64,000 nt of DNA from contig JAHNUO010000011.1 in the NCBI GenBank assembly GCA_019787685.1, positions 682,001-746,000 on the forward strand. The letters run 5' to 3'. The notes under the pieces were generated by a model. That model was not told the DNA's origin. It made no database searches and was given only the letters and a program-made list of their open reading frames with translations. This document shows, piece by piece, positions 43,673-53,770 of the stretch (the first letter of the stretch is position 1; each line of letters starts with the position of its first letter). This DNA is from Chiua virens. Its lineage: Eukaryota > Basidiomycota > Agaricomycetes > Boletales > Boletaceae. The position numbers were made by a program, and so were the translations under genes.

Positions 43673-44191
43673 AGGAGGAAGTGTGATCATGAAATAGAAT
43701 ATGTCGATCAGCTACATGGGACAAAATCCATTGAACGAGGAGGTCTGTATATCTTGCCTCCCAAGCGACATTTGCAGGCAAGGTTTTCTTGGAGGAGGAT
43801 GAGATAGTAGTAGATTTGAGGTGGGGAGAAGCAGGAGCAGGCATAGTAGGCACCTTGCCCTTTTCCTTCTTCTTGGCCATTGAGTGGCCACTCTGAGAGG
43901 CTGGAACTGTCAAAGTGGCCTGTTCAAGTTGCTTGTGCATACCTGCTTGAGTATTAGGGATTCTTGCCATCACTATCGGCTTGTTGGTCAGGGCTTGTAG
44001 TCTTGCAGAGCATCAAGAGGGGAAGTGAAGGACAGGCATACTTTTCAAGCTCCGCCTAGATACCCTTGCAACTTGCCTCCATTCCAGACCCAAAAAATGG
44101 CCCATAATAGCTCTACTATAGCCACAGAATAGCCTAAATGAATATCACTATTCTACAAGCCTGTGGTTTATTCAGGCGAATAAACATACAG

Positions 44192-44916
44192 TGTTACGAT
44201 AGCTCCAGGTAGGAACTAGCATAGCCGCAAAAGTGCTAAGGATCAAGTGGCTGTGATAACTCAAATAACCACCACTTGATACGTGGCGCGCTGCAAGAGT
44301 TCAAGGAGGACTGCTGTTAGCAAAATGCCAACAGTGGAGACAAGGTAGAACTCAGGTGTTGCTGAGAGCGTCCTGTTGGGAATCTATACCTGAAGGACCA
44401 AGTGTCTTCCTCTTGTGATCGAGGTGGAACCTAGGCGTTGGCCGTAGGTGTCGAGGGTCAAGTAGTCAAGGGGTCACAAGGGGTGTTCCTGAGTGGAGCA
44501 GGGATACTCAGCTAGATTGCAGAGATCAAGACTAGAGTACAGGAGTATTGCTGCAAGGTATTTATACCATGAGAATTGTGCATGGACCAAGTAGCTAAAA
44601 GGGGAGGCCAGAAGAGCAGAAGAGCGAAGGGCCAAAAAGGGAGGTGCACGATTACTAAAAGGGGTGGCCAGGAAGAGCGGAAAAGTAAAAGGCCAAAAGG
44701 AGAAATCGTACAATGTGAAGGCAACGGACAATGACGAAAGTGAAATGACTAAGTGCAATGCCATCGGATGATGACGTGAAAGGAAAAGAGTAAGCATATG
44801 GGTAATGCCAATGCCGGTTACGTAAAGGGAATGAAGTACGGATGAACATACAAGGATACCTAGGTATCAAGTGAAGTGAAGTAGTACAAGTCAAAGGAAA
44901 GAAAGAAATTGTAACA
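44192..44916 (+). repeat. Solo LTR, family C, 725 bp
   Basis: tgttacgatagctcc...gaaattgtaaca with perfect duplication tacag (44187-44191 and 44917-44921), between the Harbinger-like element and the MITE. Confidence 0.95.
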
Positions 44917-44925
44917 TACAGATTA

Positions 44926-45263
44926 CTGTAGTATTTCACTCAATTCGTCAGGGGGTGTGACATGTGACGACCTTGACCAAATTTTTCATTTGTCGTCAGG
45001 CTGTGTGACATGTTACGAAGACACGTGCTATTCCCACAGTTTTTGGTTGAGTCTTTACAACTAATTACAGTAGCACTTACTTCATAGTCACTCTCGTTGT
45101 TGACCAAAAAGTTCAGACTTGCTCCTTACTTTGTTACCCTCAGTATACAGAACTTAATTAAATTGTGGTTTAATTGATTTAATGCTGTATATTTGATTCA
45201 CTGGACATTTTCGTTCAGTCAGGCTTGTGACGCGTGACTGACGAATCGAGTGAAATACTACAG
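44926..45263. mobile_element. 338-bp MITE with TA duplication
   Basis: Inverted ends ctgtagtatttcactcaatt-cgtcag and the inverse of ctgtagtatttcactcgatt-cgtcag (one mismatch in 26 bp), extended inward by imperfect gtgacatgtgac / gtcacgcgtcac sequences. Flanked by TA at 44924-44925 and 45264-45265. No coding capacity. Probably a Tc1/mariner-derived non-autonomous element; it marks the edge of the repeat-rich half. Confidence 0.8.
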
Positions 45264-45292
45264 TATCATGATTTCAAATCATTTTCACACTC

Positions 45293-45473
45293 CGATTTAT
45301 TATAATCTTTTTTTATTCTGGAGGCTACGGGAAGTCGTCCAATTATGATGCGTCCTAAAATAAAATATATAGCAGGCCCCATAATAGATTTGTACCATAA
45401 ATTATGTAGAATTACATTTCGACCAATTTATTATAATCTTTTATTCTGGAGGCTACTTACGGGAAGTCATCCA
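45293..45473. repeat. 50-bp direct duplication in the TE/gene boundary
   Basis: cgatttattataatctttt...ttctggaggctacgggaagt at about 45293-45342 recurs as caatttattataatctttta...ctacttacgggaagtcatcc at 45421-45473. A local duplication or the scar of an old insertion. Confidence 0.6.
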
Positions 45474-45621
45474 GTAGTGAGTGGTCGGAAAGTTCCGATA
45501 GCTCGCCACAAACGGATGGGTCGAGAGGACTTGCTGTAACAAGTAGGACGAGACGCCGCACACCGCATGTTCGCAGCTTCGTCCACTCTCCCCCTCTCTC
45601 TTATTCCCGGTCACTAGCGTC

Positions 45622-47444
45622 ATGTCAGACCCATCCATTTTACTGGAAACTATGATCAAAGCCATCGAGGAGGGCTTCTCTCCCGATGGTATCCTCTCGG
45701 TACCGGAAATGGGTTTGGAGGACGCGGCGTATAGACCTGGCCTGGCTGGGTTGTCGGATCGCGTTGCGGTTCGTCTCCTTCATCCCTTCATTACCTAGAG
45801 CGATGACGGACTGTAGGTTGTGCGTTCAGGATACGATTCGCGCGGTGACGGCCGCTGTTTCTGGGTGAATCATGTCCACCTTGTCACACTCGAATAATAT
45901 TCACAGAGACGCTTAGGGTCCTTCGTAGACCGAAACCGAGTGAACCATACCAAACTAGTCATGGTACACCTGAGGTTGGCCCATTTGCCAGTGGGGGTGA
46001 CCCACCTGGGGGTGATGAACCTAAGGGGCCCGGGGATGGACCTGATGGACATGGACGTGAGGATGATGCACCTGGTCCTAGTCCAGTCGACTCAAAGCTA
46101 AACGAGGCTGACAGTGAGGTGCGAATCATCATGTGCTCGGGCTTCGCTGTGGCTAACAACAAGGGTGTCCAGAGGGGTGACGGCGCACCAAGCGAGACTG
46201 TCCAACCGCGATCTCCTACTGATGCTTCCCCCGAAGAACCGGATGAGGGAGAAGAGCCTCGTCCCAGTGTTAAAGGGGAATTACCAGAGGACGAACTGAT
46301 CCTTGATGTCGTTACTGAGGAAGACGTACAAACCGCATCTGACCAGGGTCCTGAAGAGAAGAAGGAGCGGGACCCTCGGCTACACATGTCTCCTCCAACA
46401 TCTGAGCCTATCAGCGATGACAAGAAAGATGGAGAGATTGGATCTGGCCTGGTTCCGGAGGGGACAACACCAAAGAGTGATCGGGAGCCACGACTACCAA
46501 AGTTCCCTTCAACATCCACATCTCCCAGTGATACCGGGGATGGCGCAGATACTCTACCTGGCCCGACCTCTGAAGAGAAACCACAAACGATGAGCACACG
46601 GGATCCACGGAGACCAATCCTTCCTCTCGCATCTGCATCTGCCAGTGATGGCTCGGAAGGCGGAGATACGCCAGGTTCGGGTCCGGAGGGGAGAACATCA
46701 AAGATCAGCGATCGAGATCCACGGCGACCAATGTTCACTTCACTGTCCGCACCTGCCGGTGATAGCGGGCAGACCGCAGATACTTCGCCTAACTGGAACT
46801 CTGAAGAGAAACCACAGACGAGGAGCATGCAGAAGTCGGGGCAACCAACGCATTCTCAAACATCCGCGCTTGCCGGTGATACTGCGCCTGGCTCGGGTCC
46901 GGAGGGGAGACCATCGAAGATCAGCAATCAGGATCCACGGCGACCAAAGTTCCCACCATCATTCGTACCTGCCAGTGATAGCGAGAAAGGCGACGATACT
47001 CTGGCTGGCCCTCGCTCTGAAGAGAAACCACACACGATGAGCGGGCAGGGGCAACCTCATGCATCCGCCCCTGCCAGGGATGGCGAGCCGCCCGGTCCGG
47101 GTTCGCAGGGGAGGACGTCAAAGATCAGCGAACAGGACCCACGGCGACCAATAGTCCCTCATACATCTGCGTCTAACACTGAAGGCGAGAAAGACCTTCA
47201 GGTTGTCTCTGGGTTCGGTGATCAAGAGGGAGTAGCCGGGATGCCGGGCGAGTGGAACACATCGCAACCAGAGGTCCCTCAAGCAACGCCTGCGTCTATC
47301 AGTGAACCTGAGGGCGGGGAAAGTGGGGCAATTACACCTCGCCCCGGTACTCAAGAGGGACAACCAAGGATGAACGAGCGGGACCCACGGCGACGACACT
47401 CATGGTTTGCAGCTCTCGGTCGCCGGTCGACAGCGAGATCCTAG
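45622..47444 (+). CDS. Repeat-rich, intrinsically disordered protein (exon model incomplete)
   Basis: The main exon is open from about 45903 to TAG at 47442-47444; its first internal ATG is 46131. A likely 5' exon starts MSDPSILLETMIKAIEEGFS at 45622, but I could not find a splice path that keeps frame. The protein is Pro/Ser/Glu/Asp-rich with about nine imperfect units built around RDPRRPxxP, alternating SGPEGRTSKIS and SEEKPQTMS. The units are nearly identical at DNA level in places (46680-46740 and 46900-46960), so the array evolves by unequal exchange. C-terminus RRRHSWFAALGRRSTARS is basic. No known domain; function unknown. Confidence 0.6.
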
Positions 47445-47769
47445 GAAAAAGTCGTCGTTAGGAGGGTCGTGTGTGTATTTGTCATTCTTACGATGTGTAC
47501 TTCGTGTTATACATGGACGCCGGTTATCGCATTGTGTTCGCTTTTTCCTTGGAATCCATTTGTCATATCTATCACATCACGCTTGGCAATTTTAATCAGT
47601 GCGGTGAGGCACGATGTATTCGCAGTAAACGAACTATGTACTCCCAAGCACACATCATCGGTCTTCCAGGATCCAAGCTGCCAGGAACAATGCTGCCAAG
47701 GATAGACACGAGGGACTCAAAGAATACACGCTCCACCATCGCACGTCCACAACCATGCCGAGCCCGCGT
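47445..47769. other. Intergenic region between convergent genes
   Basis: Holds the presumed 3' untranslated regions of the repeat-rich gene (plus) and DCP1 (minus). No other feature seen. Confidence 0.5.
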
Positions 47770-50133
47770 TCAACCAGTCTGAGATGTGTATTGTCGATAA
47801 AGGTCATCGACAAATTGCTTGTTAGTCTGTCAATGTAAACATCGTTGAGAACGTGCCTGACATGAAAAGAATGGAACGTGGGACGCACGTATATCAAGGA
47901 CAAGACCTCACTGACAAAGTCCTTCCTCGACAACTCTCTCAGGCGACCGGCATTGTCCTGCGATGGGAGTGCGGACAAAAGTGCCGACTGCGCACCATTG
48001 ACGTTCAGCAGCTTGGACAATTCCGCTTGGCCACTCATTTGGACCTGTTTCGTGGCGGGATTGTTGGCGGACTCGGGCTGCTGAGGACGCTTTGCCTTTC
48101 CGTTGGGCATGGCCATCGGTGGGGCAGGCGTGGGAGGGGCCACGCATAGAGAAGCAGGGACGTCCCAGCTCTTCTCGATCTCTTCGCGTTCCTTTTGCTG
48201 GTCTCTTTTCGAGCGTCTCGCTTTCTTTGACTTGGCTGTGTGTCTCTCAAACGCATCTGGATCACTCAAGGCGCTCGTGTCAGCAAAGTCGAGTTCGATG
48301 ACATCGGAGTCGGTTTCGATTAGAGGCGGACGGGGGTATGGCCAGAGCTCCGAGTCTGTCTCGAATGGAACAAGTGGTCGGGGTTTAGGAGGGTTCTTGG
48401 GAACAGATGACTTAGAATTAGCGTTGGGGCGACTCTGGTCGTAAATGGTGGGTGTGGATTCCGAGTCTACAATCGTTGTCACGGTGGCATTCGGGGATGT
48501 TTGAAACTGGCCCTGTTGCTCGATACGTGCCGCAGTCAGCAGATCGTTGACCTGATTCATGTTAGAACCGAAACCACGTAACGCGGGGCGAGGGGTGACA
48601 TCTCCGAGGATACGGAGACCGGTCTTCCCGCCTTCATTATCATGTGTCGTAGGTACTGAGAGCAATGGAACAGGAGCTGAGAAAGATCCAGGCTCTGATG
48701 CCGCATCGTCGCTGGCCTCATTATCCCCCTCGTACCGCACGGAGGAGGCACGTGAGGGTGGGAGACCGAGAAGGGTGGATATGACCTCTTGATTGAGAAC
48801 TTGGGGAAGAGCAGTAGATGTCGGTTTCGGGGAGAGGATATGGGGGTCCTGTGAGAAAGCAGTAGGGGGCAATGACTGAGGGGGGTTTGAATGTGGCGGG
48901 ACGCCATTGATGGACTGAGAAACAACACATTGAGAGGCTTTAGATGAGATGTCCGCGCGAGATGCGGCACGCGGTGGCGGTGGAGTAGCAGAAGCAAAGA
49001 TAGTGTCGAGAAGGGCAAGGCCGCGTGTGGGTGCGTGTACACCCGAAGAAGACGGTGGGGGTACGGACATGGTGCGAGGAGGGCCTGAGATGCTGGCGAG
49101 TAGGCTAGCAGCGGTTGTCTCTGAACCACCAGTACCACCTGAATTCGGTTGTGTCTGAGCAGGGGATGTAAGTTTGGCGAGAAGTCTGTCGAGTCCCGAT
49201 GGGCCATTGGGAAGAGTGGAGGTGGATGGGGCTGGACGAACGTCCTCTTCGCCCGACTCTGAGATGCTATGTATGCTGGTATTTGATGCGCTCGATGCGG
49301 AGCGTGCATGATGTACGCGTTCTATGTAGAGATGAGTGACAAAGAAATGGCTTGAGGAAGAGCTTACCACTGGCTCTAGATGAGGAACGGAAGCTTGGAG
49401 GAGGGGGTCGGTCGGGACCATACCTGAACTCGTCAGGGTATGGGATGTTCTTCTTGATGTATTCATGCAGTCTATTCGGGTATGAGGTAGGATTCGAAGT
49501 GAAGAAAGGAGAACACACCGCATGACGACATCCGTCATTGGTTCCCTTGCGTCTGTGGCGAAGCACCAGAGACCGACGGTTTGGGAGCGACCCTTGTCTG
49601 CGTCGTGCAAATTTTCTGGGTCAGAGAGGGAGAATTCGGGGGAAAACTTTGTGGCAGGGCCCTCCTGGGCAGATAAGGGGAGTTTTGAGCGGGCCTCGGA
49701 CAATCGGTGGACGGTAAAGTCGGGGTAGGTGCGCATCATGAGGTAATTTCCATGTACACCGACGCTGTCTTCTGGATATAGTCGTTGGATGTAATCCTCC
49801 ATGCCTACGCGATTCATGATATAGAGGCCATAAGGGGGATACGAGTCGCTGAGGAGAATAAGAAAGAGAGAAAGTCAAGGGGAAATGAACAGACCGTTCG
49901 TAGAGAAACATGCTACCTTCGAAGCCTTGTTTCTCCCACTTGTCGCCGTTATGATGATACACACAGACATGGCTGAACTGGTCGAATATGGATACAATCG
50001 ATGAGTCTCTTCTGCGGATGACTTTCATGTTGGACATGTATCTGGATGCGGAGGACATTCCCGCTGATTGTGAGGGTGGTGGTGACTGGGCATTGCGGAA
50101 GGACGTGGACCGTGCGCGACGGGGAGGGCCCAT
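47770..50133 (-). CDS. DCP1: mRNA-decapping enzyme subunit 1 (DCP1)
   Basis: Activator of the DCP2 decapping enzyme in cytoplasmic 5'-3' mRNA decay and P-bodies. Five exons join in frame: 50133-49895, 49848-49519, 49471-49368, 49321-47889 and 47826-47770, giving about 720 residues (about 695 from the alternative ATG at 50058). The N-terminal EVH1 domain shows FDQFSHVCVYHHNGDKWEKQ, GFEGSMFLYERD, PYGLYIMNR, DYIQRLYPED, GNYLMMRTYPDF and a closing GLWCFA/HEYIKKNIPYPDEF region. A long disordered Pro/Ser linker follows. The C-terminus EVLSLIYTNKQFVDDLYRQY is the trimerisation segment and confirms the last intron. Introns are 46, 47, 46 and 62 nt. Divergently transcribed from the cyclin gene. Appears functional. 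Confidence 0.9.
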
Positions 50134-50308
50134 TGGAGGAGAGAACAAGCACAAGAAAAGATGACCCCTCTTTGGGGGGTCTTGTTCTTTCTTTCTTCGC
50201 GTCGTCACGTGGCCTAGACGCGTTATTATTTGTTTTTGTTTTTGTGTAGCTTGTAGTTCAAAACGGCAGGCGAATCCACAAGACATCCTTCTCTCTACCA
50301 CAGACATC
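50134..50308. promoter_or_regulatory. Divergent promoter between DCP1 and the cyclin gene
   Basis: 175 bp (about 250 bp if DCP1 starts at 50058) separate two start codons facing away from each other. No clear TATA box. Shared control is inferred from the spacing only. Confidence 0.5.
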
Positions 50309-52256
50309 ATGTTGCCAGTAAGTCTACACTTTTATCGTAGAATCTCTCTTAGTGTTCACTAGACTCGTCGTGTAACTCGTGCTGCGGTCTCCACACACAA
50401 CGAGAACGCTACCTCTCGCCCTACTACTCGCTCAAAACCACCTTCCAAGGGTCCTCAGACGGCCACAACCCAGAACACCGCTCTCACTCGCGCAACCGCC
50501 CCCACCGCTGCATCCAGGGCAAAGGCAAACGAGAACGATGTCGACGCTGCGACCCAGGGGAAACGCAAGCGAGACGCCCTCGCTCAGGTCCCCAAGAACG
50601 CCAACAAGTCCAAGACGGCTCTCGCACCCAAGGAGGTCAAGTCTAAACCCAGCGATCTCCCGTCCGCAAAGGCAAAGTTTGATGGCGTCGTTATCAAAAC
50701 CAAACCTCCCCCTTCTACTGGTAATCGCCAACCGCTCTCCACCGTCGCCGCGACTCGCCGTGCTTCCAAGGCTGTCCCACCACAATCACAAGTCCGTCCC
50801 CTAGAGGACGTAAAAGAGGACATAGAACTTGCTCCCCTACATGCCGATGATGCTATGGCTATCGATGCAGCACCGCATGCCCCGATCACAAATCAAAAAG
50901 GTGCTCGCCGTCCCTCCACCTCGGCTGCCTCTCGTATTATCAAGCAGGAAGTACACCGAGCAGACCTGTCAAAGCGGACCGCTTCCCATCTCAACGTCAA
51001 AGTTGACACCCGTGACGAAGATGATAACCGTGTCTTCAAGAAACGGCGAACGTCGTCCGATATCCCCGACGATGCTAAATTGCTCGAGGAGCAGGAGGAA
51101 CACGAGGCCCAGGTGGCCGCCTCTCTTGATGCCGGTATCGACAGTGAGCCAGAAGCAGACCCGAATGGTAACGAATGGGACGACCTCGACGCCGAGGACA
51201 CTGATGATCCCTTGATGGTTAGCGAATACGTAATCGAGATTTTCGACTACATGAAGCAAGTCGAGGTACCCTCTCTTTATTTTCCATGCCTCGTTGTCGG
51301 CTGAACCTGGTTGGCAGCTTTCCACGCTCCCTAATCCAGACTACATGTCGAGCCAGAAGGAGCTCGCGTGGTCAATGCGAGGCATCCTACTCGACTGGCT
51401 TGTCCAGGTCCATGCTCGCTTCCGTCTTCTCCCCGAAACGTTTTTCCTGTGTGTCAACATCATCGACCGCTTCCTCTCTGCACGCGTCGTTTCCCTCGCC
51501 AAGTTGCAATTGGTCGGCATTACCTGTCTCTTCGTCTCATCCAAAGTAGAAGAGATTGTCGCCCCCTCCGTTTCTCACTTCCTCCATTGTGCCGACTCAT
51601 CGTATACCGAGTCGGAGATCCTTCTCGCAGAACGCTATGTGCTGAAGACGATCGACTGGAACCTGTCGTATCCGAATCCAATGCACTTCCTTCGTCGTAT
51701 CAGCAAGGCCGACGACTACGACGTTAAAGCGCGCACGATTGGCAAATATCTCTTGGAAGTTGGGGCCCTGGAATGGCGGTTATTAGCCACTCCTCCAGTC
51801 TTTGATGGCAGCCGCGTCGCTCTGGTTAGCACGAATGATCCTTGGTAACTACAAATGGGTACGTGTATATCCCCTTGGCTATTCGACTTCAATTGATCCT
51901 TTTCTTCAAGTCCGCGAATCTGGCACACTTTTCTTCTTATGCTGAGAGCTCATTGCTACCCACCGCCAACTTGATGTTAAATTATGTGCTAAAACCCGTC
52001 CGGCACGAGTCATTCCACAGAAAGTACGCTGGAAAGCGCTTCTTGAAGGTAAGCTTGCTCAGTGCCATGTTATATTTCACTGACTCTCGCGCAGGTAAGT
52101 ATATGGGTACGGGAGTGGGCACTGGAGAGATGGGAAGAGAGCACCCAAGTGTCCTTGGGGGACGATCTTGGCAAGTTGAAAGCACTGTGTCGGGCCGATC
52201 GTCAACGCTTGGACGCTGAGCACGGCAATGTTGAAGGCGTCGAGGATGACTCATAG
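50309..52256 (+). CDS. B-type mitotic cyclin, with one apparent frameshift
   Basis: Regulatory partner of the CDK1 kinase for mitosis. Exons: 50309-50317 (ATG TTG CCA), 50363-51265, 51318-51858, 51911-52048 and 52095-52256. The N-terminus is basic and disordered with several KR-rich stretches. The cyclin box has the signature MRGILLDWLVQVHARFRLLP, FLCVNIIDRFLSARVV and KLQLVGITCLFVSSKVEEI. The C-terminal cyclin fold has YLLEVGALEWRLLATPP, SLMAAASLWLARMILGNYKW, LAHFSSYAESSLLPTANLML and RHESFHRKYAGKRFLK. Near 51797-51800 one extra base breaks the frame between LLATPP and SLMAAAS. Read literally, it ends at TAA 51846. About 583 residues if corrected. Confidence 0.85.
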
Positions 52257-53176
52257 CCCCATCCACAAATATCTTCAACGTAACAATCTAGAAAATTATT
52301 CCATCGCATTTCCACGGACACCCTACATTCGACTCATCCGCACATCCTATTATCATGACCACGCAACATCTGTTTATTGTGCAACAAGAATTTCCTCGTT
52401 TACGATTCTTTCATCCATCACTCGTTATGTCTCACCGGCTTACGCACCTTCTCCCTCGCTCCGTCGTTTTGTCGGCCTCTTGGTTCATGATCCTCTCGAC
52501 TTCGCAGCGCAACATCGCTCTCGTATGGACTCCTTTTGCTCTGCTGCTCTCGATCCTTGCGTCTTGTTTCCGTCGCTATTGATCTCCGTCCAGCGCTCGC
52601 GTTGTGCATTGTGGTCGTCCTTTGTTGTGCTGTTCATACCTAGTGGACAATCCGATATCTGCGATACCTAACCTGTTTGTGTCCACTTGCCTTCATTATT
52701 CCCTTCTTGTATATCCTGGCCCATACCTCCACCTTTTGACACCATTTGTGACCATTCATTCTAGTGGGCTCATCATGGATTTCTTTACTTGTTGTGAGAT
52801 TGTTTGACGAGGTGTAACTTTACGAAAATCGAATAATCATCTACGTGCAATTCTTACAGGTGCTACTCGATCGTGTCAGCGCAAGGTCTTTTTCCAAACT
52901 TAAGCTTACCCCTTCGGAGGCTTACTATCATAATATATAGTATGTCAATGTCAATGCACTAAAGGCGACGCAAACACTACCAGACCTAGCTATCTAAGAA
53001 ATACCTTCACTTTGACCAAAAACGACGTACTTATCCTCATTCGACTCTGGCAACGGCGCTCGTAGCCCGAAAGTCGCACACAACACCTTCCGATCCGTCG
53101 TGTTTCCAACTGTTACACTTGCAGGTCGTGACTCCTCCATCGTCGACCACATAATCTCAGAGAACTCCTCCGCAGG
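52257..53176. other. No gene recognised
   Basis: About 900 bp downstream of the cyclin. Short ORFs on both strands lack any recognisable motif; it probably contains the cyclin 3' untranslated region. Confidence 0.4.
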
Positions 53177-53709
53177 TTAGTCGATATCAGCGTCATTGGG
53201 TCCCAGATACTGGAGGACGAGATAGATCTGAGCGCCAACGCCGGCCACCGTGTGTGTACGCCTAGCTATACGGACCTGGTGACCGAAAGCACAAAAAGGA
53301 CGACATGAGATATATTTTGCTTGTCAGTGGCATTGGCAGCTGGGCTCCAGGTCATAAGTAAGTAATAATACCTCATTGATCAGTGTGATCGTGATATCGA
53401 AGCAAGGGCCAACGCGACTCGGAAATGACAGGCCGAAATTGGTGTGAGTCGATCGCTTCGCGGGGGCTAGCGGTGGTAGGACGTCGAAACCTGGTCGTGT
53501 AACCGACTCGGAGTCCGAGCAGACGGACACGATGACAAGAGTTCGTGCGCTTAGTCCTAACTTGTGAGTACTTCAAACGCTTCAAGTCCGGCTGTATCGA
53601 CAGGGACGTGTGAGATCTGATGCACAGCACAGCGGCTGGCGATCTGACCTCATCCCACGCAGCACAACCTTACTGGCTCCACGTAGACGCTGCTCGTGAC
53701 AGTTCCCAT
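53177..53709 (-). CDS. Small spliced gene, 107 aa, unknown function (tentative)
   Basis: Three putative exons on the minus strand (53709-53674, 53560-53372, 53275-53177) with GT-AG introns of 113 and 96 nt join into one frame ending TAA. The product starts MGTVTSSVYVEPLGLSART, continues VIVSVCSDSESVTRPGFDVL, FGLSFPSRVGPCFDITITLI, and ends AQIYLVLQYLGPNDADID. In-frame joining and the coding-like composition argue for a gene, but I do not recognise the family. The start exon is the weakest part. Divergent from the adjacent glycosyltransferase remnant. Confidence 0.35.
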
Positions 53710-53770
53710 ATGAACAGTTTTGTCTGGGCTGCCGTAGGACGACGTTGCTGTCCCCACCTCCCACTACGTT

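Larger units (their letters stand above)
40920..43973 (-). pseudogene. Myb/SANT-like companion gene of the Harbinger-like element, split by two LTRs
   Basis: Minus strand. The N-terminal region has VAWEARYTDLLVQWILSH and DRHILFHDHTSS (43790-43680), then after an LTR-B insertion PDDKPSGKNKKDISAIIAKH and IFENDPDYSALYRAEPAKFV (43115-42965). After an LTR-C insertion it continues with LKAKYCEHHS...STGSGIVPPADSDAG (42170-42070), VFPHYQELNSIWNGIPSFDN (41970-41910), an acidic linker (DKMDEDEIVIIEKES) and a coiled-coil-like tail (ELKQLEIQLRKQEEHNYLHQ). This architecture is that of the DNA-binding partner that helps PIF/Harbinger transposases. It carries stops and is not functional. Confidence 0.7.
34914..44148. 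mobile_element. Second Harbinger-like element with convergent transposase and Myb-type genes
   Basis: Terminal inverted repeats of about 67 bp at 34914-34981 and 44081-44148 share ttctgnggctatagtagagc and attatgggccattttt with a few mismatches. Both are bordered by TA, which would fit a 2-bp duplication as in ISL2EU-type members, or by chance. The left half holds a transposase on the plus strand (35205-37268) and the right half a Myb/SANT-like gene on the minus strand (43973-40780), the usual two-gene plan of PIF/Harbinger elements. The centre is filled by minisatellite, LTRs and a Tc1-like element. It abuts the 5' end of the first DDE_Tnp_4 pseudogene and may have inserted into it. Confidence 0.7.

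Noticed and set aside
45959..46828. 289-codon minus-strand ORF opposite the repeat-rich gene
   Set aside because: It is the mirror frame of a GC-rich tandem repeat; no domain and no start or splice context. The plus frame is better supported by the amino-acid repeats and length.
48557..49309. 250-codon minus-strand ORF within DCP1
   Set aside because: Alternative frame of the Pro/Ser-rich DCP1 linker; DCP1 is secured by its domains at both ends and in-frame introns.
51781..51848. Programmed frameshift in the cyclin
   Set aside because: No slippery heptamer and no precedent in B-type cyclins; error or mutation is simpler.
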